Below are positions 1 to 7,156 of a DNA stretch of 13,783 bases, piece after piece (positions within the stretch are counted from its first letter, which is position 1; every line of letters begins with the position of its first letter). Source of the DNA: Bacteriovoracaceae bacterium UBA4097 (lineage in GTDB: Bacteria > Bdellovibrionota > Bacteriovoracia > Bacteriovoracales > Bacteriovoracaceae); NCBI GenBank assembly GCA_002381765.1, contig DFXX01000117.1, positions 1-13,783 on the forward strand, in the 5' to 3' direction. Made by a program: the position numbers and the translations under genes. The notes under the pieces were generated by a model, which worked only from the letters and a program-made list of their open reading frames with translations, ran no database searches and was not told the DNA's origin.

Positions 1-9
1 GCAATTATT

Positions 10-1098
10 TTATAAAGATGTTTTTGTAAGAAGGGTGAATTCATACATGCGGGTGCAGTCCTTTCTTGCCATCTCCTTATTAAGAGCAATATCGCTTGTC
101 CAAGGACTACTTATAGCAAAGCCCGGCTTTCGCATAAATGTTCTAATGACCATTTGACTGGATGGAGCAATCTCCTTGGGAAGTCCGCTCAGAAAGTTGG
201 CTACCTCATCATCACTCATATAGGAGAAAGTATCAGAAAGGGAATAGAAGTCATGCGGACTTTCTTTTAAAAGCTCTAGTAGGTTCTTCTGGTGAGTCTG
301 AATATGGGTATGAGATTGCTTTATTTTCTCGATTATCTCCGGGTCGCATTCGGCAGGGAAGGCTTCAGGATACTTAATATGATTCAGGAAGATCATTTGT
401 AGGAAGTAGTTTTTCCTGATATGAGTTGTTTGGAGGAGATCACTAAATTCTCTGTAGATAAATTCAGCAGCAGATACCTTCATAGTATTATTTGACTTAG
501 AGCCAGCAAATGAGCCTTTATACAAAAGCTTATTTGCCACCCATTCATTCATAACGACTTGGGTATACCTCCTGAAAAACTCAGGCTTCCAGTATTTGTT
601 CAAGGCCAGCTGCTGCTCCTCCAAGTTTTTGGCCTCAAAGATAGGGTCCATATTGCTCATAGATATAGATTTAAATAACCGGCCTAACTTCATGAAATGC
701 CTCTCCCATTTACCAAGATAGACAAAACCGTGATCATTCCAGAGTGTTTCGAGGTCTTTCCAAAAGATTAAATCTTCTTCACTTAAGCCCAGTTCTCTAA
801 TGAGAATAGTCCGATTAAGGTAATTTTTAGTGAATTGAGTGTAACCTAAAAAATAGAGGTAGTTTTCATATGATAAAACTTTCGCGGCTCTTACTCTTAA
901 TCGGAATAGTTTTAATTGGGTTTCAGAGAGATCGACTACATGAATTTCTTCTGGATTCCTTGCTAGGAGTGGAGTAGCACGGCTTCCAGATCCACAAACT
1001 GTAAAAATCGATTTGGCATTCTGAGGTGCTAGCCTGAATTCAATCCAGGTATCTTCATTGGCCAGGCTGTAGTTCAGGCCTTCAAAGTACTTACTCAT
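10..1098 (-). CDS. BtaA-like DUF3419 protein, probable SAM-dependent 3-amino-3-carboxypropyltransferase
   Basis: The 362-residue protein looks like the DUF3419 family, whose known member BtaA transfers the 3-amino-3-carboxypropyl group of S-adenosylmethionine to diacylglycerol, the first step of betaine-lipid synthesis. Visible support: an N-terminal NYSLANEDTWIEF stretch (9-21), a glycine-rich SAM loop VCGSGSR (34-40), an acidic strand end VVDLSETQ (54-61), and a C-terminal SLSDTFSYMSDDE segment (286-298) typical of the family. No signal peptide or membrane span is seen. It is the last visible gene of the six-gene operon. Its ATG overlaps the end of the GNAT gene by 8 bases, with AAGGAA 6 bases upstream inside that gene, so translation is probably coupled. 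The partner methyltransferase BtaB is absent here, so the product may stop at a homoserine ether or be finished elsewhere. The acceptor is unknown. The family call is fairly firm; the reaction is inferred from the family. Confidence 0.8.
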   Translation of the reverse strand: MSKYFEGLNYSLANEDTWIEFRLAPQNAKSIFTVCGSGSRATPLLARNPEEIHVVDLSETQLKLFRLRVRAAKVLSYENYLYFLGYTQFTKNYLNRTILIRELGLSEEDLIFWKDLETLWNDHGFVYLGKWERHFMKLGRLFKSISMSNMDPIFEAKNLEEQQLALNKYWKPEFFRRYTQVVMNEWVANKLLYKGSFAGSKSNNTMKVSAAEFIYREFSDLLQTTHIRKNYFLQMIFLNHIKYPEAFPAECDPEIIEKIKQSHTHIQTHQKNLLELLKESPHDFYSLSDTFSYMSDDEVANFLSGLPKEIAPSSQMVIRTFMRKPGFAISSPWTSDIALNKEMARKDCTRMYEFTLLTKTSL

Positions 1099-2161
1099 GG
1101 CTAATTCCTTTTTCTAGTAGAAGATACTCGTGGGATGAAGTGAACCAACCTGATTTATTGCTATTCTTCTCGATTTTCTCGCTTGCTATGCCGGCCCTGA
1201 CCAGGGCAGAGATCGTTCCTTTCTTCTTTAACTGAAAAGATTGCTTGACTGCATTGTAGATAAGACCAGAAGAGAGTTTTAATCCCTGATATTTCTTTCT
1301 GATAGCAAGAGATTTAATGACCAGATAATCACCATCGTAGAAGGCATAAATAAAGCCAGCAATATTATCTTCTGGATCAATGAGCATTGCAGAAGGGGAG
1401 GAGTCGTAACTTTTTCCAGCTGCATAAAGTTCCGAAAATGTTTTAACGTCGATCGGTTCAAAAAGAAGAGAGTCATTGAACGCCTCATGACTCAATTCAT
1501 GGAGAGTTGGTATTTCTTTATTGAGAAAATTTGCCTGATCAAAAGGTCTGAGCTTAAAACCTTGCTTCATAAGTCGATGATAGCAACTCTTCATATACCC
1601 TGTTCCCATGCAGAACTGGCCTATTCTAAAATGAGGAAAGAAGATGGAGTGATACTTGGCAAGATCATTAAAGCCAGCTTCTTTAAATAAAGTGAGATAT
1701 TCTGGAGGATTTGTGGGTTCCCATGAAAATCGTGGGAAGAAGTTTTTACTCATGACGGAAAATCTGTAATCAAACCATGTGGAGAGATCCACTGGTGCTA
1801 CGACTGATTGTGCACCCAAAGCTAATAGCCATTTGATGGCTTCGCCAATTCCCATTGTAAAAGCTTCTTTTGCTTGAGAATGCTTAAGATCTAGTTCAAA
1901 GAAACCAATAGTCCCTTTTCCAGCTAACAGTGGACTGAGTCTCGCACCAAGACGCATAATGGGTTCATTTGCTTCTGACTTTATTAACCAGAAAGCTGCT
2001 TGATTCTGATGGCCCCACATTATAAGTTTTCTCACTTGAGCTTCAGAAGCTGAACCTTGGGAGTATCTTTCTTCTCTTACTTTTTTGGGCAATGAAATAA
2101 AATCAGCTAGAAATCTTTCATCTTCACATGTCTCCATTCGCTCAATAAAGATGCTCGCCAT
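1091..2161 (-). CDS. Tandem-GNAT (YghO-like) N-acyltransferase
   Basis: The 356-residue cytosolic protein resembles the two-lobed GNAT proteins of the YghO type. The N-terminal lobe carries a GFFELD strand (86-91), a helix ending in WLLALGAQSVVAP (111-123) and the PTNPPEYLTLFKEAGF block (149-164), in the order typical of that family. The C-terminal lobe carries a GNAT-like motif A region, VIKSLAIRKKYQGLKLSSGL (281-300). There the usual acetyl-CoA pyrophosphate loop (Q/R-x-x-G-x-G/A) is degenerate, reading QGLKLS, so cofactor use is uncertain. The family should transfer an acyl group from CoA or a carrier to an amine. The ATG lies 2 bases after the stop of the phosphotransferase gene, with GGAG 5 bases upstream, which supports coupled translation. 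In this operon it could acylate the amino group supplied by the DUF3419 enzyme; that is inference. Confidence 0.7.
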   Translation of the reverse strand: MASIFIERMETCEDERFLADFISLPKKVREERYSQGSASEAQVRKLIMWGHQNQAAFWLIKSEANEPIMRLGARLSPLLAGKGTIGFFELDLKHSQAKEAFTMGIGEAIKWLLALGAQSVVAPVDLSTWFDYRFSVMSKNFFPRFSWEPTNPPEYLTLFKEAGFNDLAKYHSIFFPHFRIGQFCMGTGYMKSCYHRLMKQGFKLRPFDQANFLNKEIPTLHELSHEAFNDSLLFEPIDVKTFSELYAAGKSYDSSPSAMLIDPEDNIAGFIYAFYDGDYLVIKSLAIRKKYQGLKLSSGLIYNAVKQSFQLKKKGTISALVRAGIASEKIEKNSNKSGWFTSSHEYLLLEKGISHE

Positions 2162-2163
2162 GA

Positions 2164-4881
2164 TTACTCCAAAATCCTAATTTCACCCTTGGTAGCATCC
2201 ATTCTGACTCTCATACCTGTTTTAAGTCTTTTCATAAGGCCTCCATGGACTCCGACTATGGTCGGTATTCCTAACTCCCGGGCAACAATTGCCGAATGGG
2301 AGAGTAGGCTTCCTCTTTCAATGAGTAATCCAGAGGTGGACGGAAAGAGGGGGACCCATCCTGGATCTGTTCTTTCTGATACCATGATTTCACCTTGCAG
2401 ACCTTCAGCGTCCTCAGCTTCTCGTACTACTCTTACAATGCCTTCAACCGTGCCAGGGCTGCAGGGAGTTCCTATGAGAACATTGGGATCATCTGACTTT
2501 GGTTCTTCCCCTTTCAATAGATCTTGCTCGGAGAGTATTTGGGGAAAGAGAAAGTTAACTCCGGCAGCTCCTTCAGTATAAAAGCGATCAGGTGGTTGAG
2601 GTGATTTACGGTATTCATTAAATTGTTCTTTTCTGGTTAGTGCGAGTGCCTTGAAATCTACCTCAAAAGATCTTCCTTCCTGATAGGCAATGATCTCATC
2701 AATCGAGAGATAAAAGATATCCATTGGAGATTCTATGAGTTCAAGCTCATAGAATCTCTGTCCAAGAGATTTAAAGATTCTGCGACAAACGCCAAAAATA
2801 TTAGTTCTAAGAAGTCTAAGGTCTTCTCTATCTTTTACTGCCATTCGAGCGTGCTTAAGGATAAATAAGTAGAACCTGAGTTTAATGCCACTCAGATTCT
2901 GATAAATCACTTTTTCCGCCTTGAGTGAGGTTTGCTTCTCTTTGGCAATAATCTCATCTACGGATGTGTTCTTCATCTTCAGAAAGCTAATGACTGCTTC
3001 CACAGCAAAAGTAGGATCTTCATGCAAGTCTGTTGATTCAAGCTTCAGTTCATTGATGCATCTAAATCCATATAAATCGATAAATCCCTGAAAGTCCTTG
3101 AAAACTTCTGGTGCCCTGCCACTTCTCATTCCGCGGAGGACTTCCTTTGCTCCGGCCGTTAAAAACCACTCTTTAGTTTCTGCATCCCCTTGCTCAACTT
3201 TTCTAGCAAGCTTCATGAGGAGACGTGTTGGCTCAGTGCTTGGGAGATCCCCTTGGCCACTTAAAAGATCATTATATAAAGAAGTGTTACTATTATTTTT
3301 TATCCATTTATCAGTAAGTGATTTTAAAAGTCCAAAAAAGACCATACATCTGGTATCGCTGATAATAGGGGCCTTCCATTGGAATAAAAGCTTCTTGTTT
3401 AAATAGTCGTATGCATCCAGGAGTTCTTCTATGTTCTTAGATTGATAGTTTTCCTGCTTTGCCCTTCCATAGACGTGTGCAAAGTTCAATTTGAAGTCCT
3501 CAATGATTTTCCTAACTCGGAAGATTCTCCATAGATTCATCCAAAGGATATAAAGCTTTCTAGGAGTTGAGTATTTAGGAGGATTTTTCGTAAAGTCAAA
3601 GAGTGCGGCTAGTTCTGGTCTTAATCCTTGTTTCACTCCCATCATTGTTTCCATAAAACTATTGGAGCTAGCCGAAAAAGGGAATAAAAAAATCATCTGA
3701 TACCAGTTTCCTAAGTTGTAATAGACTCTTCCCCGAATAAGTCCAAGCATATTACGGAAAGTCTGCTCATGTTCTTTGACTAACTCAGGAGGAACTCCCA
3801 TGACTTCACAGAACTGGATATAAACCTGACGGTAGGAGCGGCTAATATGGCTGAATGTCAATGGACTAGTAACACCATTATAGGATTCTGTAATATTGGA
3901 ATTATCCCAAAGGACAAACCTCTCACCTTTTACTCCTTTTCTAAAAAAGGCTTCGGGAGGAAGACTAGTTATGGGTCTGGTTTGAACACAATAGAATGCT
4001 TCACCCTCAAAGACCCATTCTATATCCTGGGGGAGGCTAAGGTAATCTTCCAACTTTACCATGATGTCGGCTATGATTCTGATTTGCTTATTGGACAATG
4101 ATGATTGTTCCTTTTTATCATGTGGAACTTCTTCTTTGATAATTCCGCCATTTGAATTCTTGTTGTAGCGATACTCTTTTTTAACAAGATGAGGCTCAAT
4201 CTTAAATTCTGCCTTCTGATTGGTCGGGCGAGTGACATAGTAATGATCGGCATCTAGTTCTCCACTAACAAGACCTTCACCTAGTCCATAGACAGAACTT
4301 ATCATCATCTCTTCACGTTTTAGGAGGTTTATGGGATTTCGACTGAAACCAACACCAGCGATATCGGCAAACACCATTCTCTGAATAATGACTCCCATTG
4401 AAAAACTAGTGTTTGATATTCCTCTCTCTCTTCTATAACTTCTGGCCCTCTCAGTGAATGCTGAGGCCCAACAAAGCTTAATGCTTTTTATAATCTGATC
4501 AATATCTCTTTGACTAAGATAGCTAGTGAACTGACCAGCGAAGGAATTTTCAGCCGAGTCCTCACCAATACCACTTGAACGAACAGCGAAGCTCGCTTTT
4601 TCCGAACTGATTTTTTTTAATTCAGCTGGTAGTCCTGAAGAAACCTCTTCCGGGAGTTTACCGGTTGTGAAGAGAGATTCGACTTCTTGGTGGGGAAGAG
4701 CATAAAGGTCAATGTGCCTGAACTGCTCCAGAAATAATTTAAAGGCCTGGGCGGAGACGCAAAACCAGGAGGGGGAAGGAACTCCACAATGATGTAGGCG
4801 TGCGAGGTTAGTTGCCTTGCCCCCGCCTGCTTCTTCTAGTATTTCTAAAGCATGATTCGCAGTGAGAAAAAGAGAGGTCAT
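2164..4881 (-). CDS. PEP synthase/rifampin-phosphotransferase-like dikinase (ATP-grasp plus phosphohistidine domain)
   Basis: The 905-residue protein has an N-terminal PEP-synthase-type ATP-binding domain (about 10-305). Lys23 lies in GGGKATNLARL, FAVRSSGIGEDS spans 98-109, and the domain closes at FYCVQTRPI (296-304). A long middle region (about 320-780) has no motif I recognise. The C-terminal swivelling phosphohistidine domain (about 800-905) contains the catalytic His862 in GSLLSHSAIVARELGIP (857-873). The PEP/pyruvate-binding barrel of true PEP synthase is missing. The layout ATP domain, substrate domain, His domain matches rifampin phosphotransferase, which uses ATP to phosphorylate an alcohol and releases AMP and Pi. 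Here the substrate is more likely a pathway intermediate. An in-frame ATG at 4926 would overlap the UbiA gene and lacks a ribosome site. I chose ATG 4881: it has GGAG 6 bases upstream and sits 2 bases after the UbiA stop. Confidence 0.82.
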   Translation of the reverse strand: MTSLFLTANHALEILEEAGGGKATNLARLHHCGVPSPSWFCVSAQAFKLFLEQFRHIDLYALPHQEVESLFTTGKLPEEVSSGLPAELKKISSEKASFAVRSSGIGEDSAENSFAGQFTSYLSQRDIDQIIKSIKLCWASAFTERARSYRRERGISNTSFSMGVIIQRMVFADIAGVGFSRNPINLLKREEMMISSVYGLGEGLVSGELDADHYYVTRPTNQKAEFKIEPHLVKKEYRYNKNSNGGIIKEEVPHDKKEQSSLSNKQIRIIADIMVKLEDYLSLPQDIEWVFEGEAFYCVQTRPITSLPPEAFFRKGVKGERFVLWDNSNITESYNGVTSPLTFSHISRSYRQVYIQFCEVMGVPPELVKEHEQTFRNMLGLIRGRVYYNLGNWYQMIFLFPFSASSNSFMETMMGVKQGLRPELAALFDFTKNPPKYSTPRKLYILWMNLWRIFRVRKIIEDFKLNFAHVYGRAKQENYQSKNIEELLDAYDYLNKKLLFQWKAPIISDTRCMVFFGLLKSLTDKWIKNNSNTSLYNDLLSGQGDLPSTEPTRLLMKLARKVEQGDAETKEWFLTAGAKEVLRGMRSGRAPEVFKDFQGFIDLYGFRCINELKLESTDLHEDPTFAVEAVISFLKMKNTSVDEIIAKEKQTSLKAEKVIYQNLSGIKLRFYLFILKHARMAVKDREDLRLLRTNIFGVCRRIFKSLGQRFYELELIESPMDIFYLSIDEIIAYQEGRSFEVDFKALALTRKEQFNEYRKSPQPPDRFYTEGAAGVNFLFPQILSEQDLLKGEEPKSDDPNVLIGTPCSPGTVEGIVRVVREAEDAEGLQGEIMVSERTDPGWVPLFPSTSGLLIERGSLLSHSAIVARELGIPTIVGVHGGLMKRLKTGMRVRMDATKGEIRILE

Positions 4882-4883
4882 GG

Positions 4884-5744
4884 TTAGCTCCAAATGCTTA
4901 TCAGCCACTTTACGGCAGGTGCCCATAGTATGACGATTGAAGACAAGGTTGAAAGAAGTGCTGTGATTTTAAAAGCTTTAGGTTTTATAACCCAGACAAT
5001 AAGAGAAATTAAGAGAAGTAAGAGCAAAGGCCAAGATGCAATTTCAAAATTTGCTTTCTGAACACCATAAGCCGATATTGCAATAAAGATAGTGGTCAGT
5101 ATAGACGTTAACTTTCTGCCATAATGTTGAGCATATGTTTGGGCCAGCTTGTGAGCAGATGGATCAAGCTTTCTGCAAATCTCAAATGTGAAGGAAGCTC
5201 CAAAGTTAGCTATAAGCCATCCTTGAAAGTAACTGTTGTTAATGAGCTCGCTATCTATGGCAAGTGCCGTCCAGGCATGGATAGGGAAGACGATAAACTG
5301 GTGAGTTAGTGCATATATCATGGGTTCTTGGTTTAAGGCCTTGCCGATGTAAAATTCTTTAAACATAAGCCAGGCAAATATCGTCGATATTCCCAGAGCA
5401 AGACCTCCCTCCCAAGAATAGATGAGAGCGATTACTAAGCTCATAATAGAAAGAAAGCCTAATATACATATTTTAGCATTCATGACTTCGGCTACGGTAA
5501 GAAGACCTCTGGGAAGTGGCCTCATCGGATGCATAATTTTATCCTTGTGCAAATCCTTAATCTCATCACCAAGTCTCATCTGAATAAAGAGGAGGGTATT
5601 GAGAATTAAGCCGATCAAGAATAGCGATGGATTAAATTCCTTCACATAAGCCATAGAAGATAAGATAATTCCACTTGAGATGAATCCCAGTGCAACAAGA
5701 GGAGATCTCTCCTGAAGATAGATAAACCATTTCTTTACTGCCAT
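4884..5744 (-). CDS. UbiA-family membrane prenyltransferase
   Basis: The 286-residue protein consists of eight or nine hydrophobic helices (for example 15-33, 38-55, 92-110, 211-227, 237-254 and 260-280), as in the UbiA superfamily, which transfers isoprenoid chains from polyprenyl diphosphate inside the membrane. The first Asp-rich motif is D60-x3-D64-x3-D68, where family members usually have Asn at the first place, followed by HPMRPLPRG (72-80), the usual RPLxxG signature. The second metal-binding motif is altered: FEICRKLDP (187-195) precedes YAQHYG (204-209) in place of DxxxD. Two starts are possible: GTG 5750, 2 bases after the ligase stop, or ATG 5744, with AAAGGTG closely upstream; I prefer the ATG. 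Neighbours suggest it prenylates, or joins an isoprenoid to, the acid or alcohol handled by the other operon enzymes. The acceptor is unknown. Confidence 0.82.
   Translation of the reverse strand: MAVKKWFIYLQERSPLVALGFISSGIILSSMAYVKEFNPSLFLIGLILNTLLFIQMRLGDEIKDLHKDKIMHPMRPLPRGLLTVAEVMNAKICILGFLSIMSLVIALIYSWEGGLALGISTIFAWLMFKEFYIGKALNQEPMIYALTHQFIVFPIHAWTALAIDSELINNSYFQGWLIANFGASFTFEICRKLDPSAHKLAQTYAQHYGRKLTSILTTIFIAISAYGVQKANFEIASWPLLLLLLISLIVWVIKPKAFKITALLSTLSSIVILWAPAVKWLISIWS
4888..4891 (-). promoter_or_regulatory. Ribosome binding site deciding the phosphotransferase start
   Basis: On the minus strand GGAG lies 6 bases before ATG 4881 and inside the last codons of the UbiA gene. The alternative upstream ATG at 4926 has no purine-rich element before it. 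This site therefore sets the start of the dikinase gene and implies coupled translation. Confidence 0.7.
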
Positions 5745-5752
5745 ATTCACCT

Positions 5753-7156
5753 TTATGAATTATTGAGACTTTCCTGACGATCAATTCTTGAGCGATGTCT
5801 TTTATCTCTTTTAATCTTAATATCTTTTATCATCTTAATTTCAGGATGATCTTTTAGAATTCTATTTTTTTCTTTTAAGACTTCTTCACCAAATAGGGTA
5901 AGCTCCTCTTTCTCATTTCTATGTAGGAATGACTTTGAGCTTTGCATTTCAGAGTAAAGAGTCTGTTCGAGAATGAAGTCATCTTTTGACTGAGTCTGGC
6001 GACCCATATACCAAAGATAGCCGTCTTCCATTCTTACCCTATCTCCCATGCAGTGCCAGAGAATTCCTGTAGCATCCATCTCTTTAATTCCCAAATTTTC
6101 TTCCTTACTCCCAACATATTCTCCAGCCACATTTGGTCCACTAACCCAAAGAATCTCTTCTTTCAGCTTTGAGTTTATTTTTGGAATAGTTTTGCCTAAG
6201 CAGAGGGTCTGAAAATATCCTCTTTCTCTACTTTTTTTAACAGCATCTTTAGCATCCATAAGGGCCACGGGTTCAGCTTCGCTTCCTCCATAGATATGAA
6301 GAAACTTTGTATTGGGGAAAGCTTCGAAGTACTTTTCGAGAATCCAGCAGTCAGTAAGTGCTCCTCCTATGACAAGACGGTCTAAATACTTCAGTCGATG
6401 AATCATATCATGATCTAGGAGTGTTTTTAGGAAAGCCGGGCCAGTACTTAGGGTTTCAGGCTTGAAGATATCGTATAATTCAAAGACCTTTCTTAAGTTT
6501 TTTTTATTCCATTTCTGTGGAATGATGACAGAGCCCCGGCCCGTGGCTAAGTGGAAAAGGGCAACATTAGGAAATAAAATAAAATCAGGGCCATTCCATT
6601 TCTGTGGTTCAAGTTCTGTGAAAGTATCATAGATATTCTGCATATACTGATGAGTTCGTATGACACCTTTAGGAGCACCAGTAGTACCTGAAGAAAAGAC
6701 TACAAAAGCGTGATGATCACCCTGAAGTTCTTCAACCTTAAATCCTGTGCCTTTAGTTTTTTTAATATCTGCTGCTGAAATCCAATGGGGGATTTTTCGA
6801 ATTGCACTGGAGCGTATTCCCCAAATCTTTCCCATAAGGCCCGAAATGAAAGCCTTAGGAGAGGTCTCTTTAATTACATGATTTATCCGATCTAAAGAGA
6901 GCCATGGTTCTATAAAGACGACTCTTATCCCTAGTCCTAAAAGGCCACAAATAATTCCGAATAGAAGGGGAGAAGGAGTTACAGCTACCAGGACTGAATC
7001 GCCTTTTTGAATGTGCTTTTCTTGCATAAGGGCCTGGACTTGAATGCTTAAGTCTGAAATCTGCTTAAATGTTAAAATTCCATGCTTAATGTCTGCGATG
7101 GCCATCTTTTCAGGATGCTCTTGTGTCCGCTTTGAGAATAGTTCGATCGCATTCAT
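5753..7156 (-). CDS. OleC-like AMP-forming acyl ligase / adenylate synthetase
   Basis: The 467-residue ANL-superfamily enzyme should activate a carboxylate as its acyl-AMP. Visible motifs are the phosphate loop FSSGTTGAPKG (154-164), the aromatic-acidic motif YGGSEAEP (289-296), the ribose-binding Asp372 in WHCMGDR, and the hinge region LWYMGR (381-386). The SEAEPVA segment, the WHCMGD segment and the C-terminal RHRSRIDR (453-460) resemble OleC, the beta-lactone synthetase of long-chain olefin synthesis, more than acetyl-CoA synthetase or NRPS domains. By eye, the usual C-terminal Lys of that motif (RHNAKI in OleC) is Arg457 here. The protein is also shorter than the roughly 550 residues usual for OleC. 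OleA, OleB and OleD are not in the window, so olefin synthesis is not implied. The chosen ATG overlaps the P450 stop in an ATGA quartet; in-frame ATGs at 7189 and 7168 are less well placed. The likely substrate is a fatty or prenyl-linked acid, by inference. Confidence 0.78.
   Translation of the reverse strand: MNAIELFSKRTQEHPEKMAIADIKHGILTFKQISDLSIQVQALMQEKHIQKGDSVLVAVTPSPLLFGIICGLLGLGIRVVFIEPWLSLDRINHVIKETSPKAFISGLMGKIWGIRSSAIRKIPHWISAADIKKTKGTGFKVEELQGDHHAFVVFSSGTTGAPKGVIRTHQYMQNIYDTFTELEPQKWNGPDFILFPNVALFHLATGRGSVIIPQKWNKKNLRKVFELYDIFKPETLSTGPAFLKTLLDHDMIHRLKYLDRLVIGGALTDCWILEKYFEAFPNTKFLHIYGGSEAEPVALMDAKDAVKKSRERGYFQTLCLGKTIPKINSKLKEEILWVSGPNVAGEYVGSKEENLGIKEMDATGILWHCMGDRVRMEDGYLWYMGRQTQSKDDFILEQTLYSEMQSSKSFLHRNEKEELTLFGEEVLKEKNRILKDHPEIKMIKDIKIKRDKRHRSRIDRQESLNNS

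Noticed and set aside
2189..2581. Plus-strand open frame of about 130 codons antisense to the dikinase gene
   Set aside because: It lies wholly opposite the conserved phosphohistidine domain and encodes nothing recognisable; it is a shadow of the real gene, as are similar antisense frames at 3098-3406 and 162-377.
2164..4881. Phosphoenolpyruvate synthase (ppsA) or rifampin resistance gene
   Set aside because: The PEP-binding barrel is missing, and the long middle region gives no basis for claiming rifampin as substrate in an operon of this kind.
4882..4926. Upstream ATG start for the dikinase gene
   Set aside because: It lacks a ribosome site and would overlap the UbiA gene by 43 bases, whereas ATG 4881 has a well-placed GGAG and a 2-base gap.
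5753..7156. Member of an ole olefin-biosynthesis cluster
   Set aside because: No OleA thiolase, OleB hydrolase or OleD reductase accompanies it in the window.
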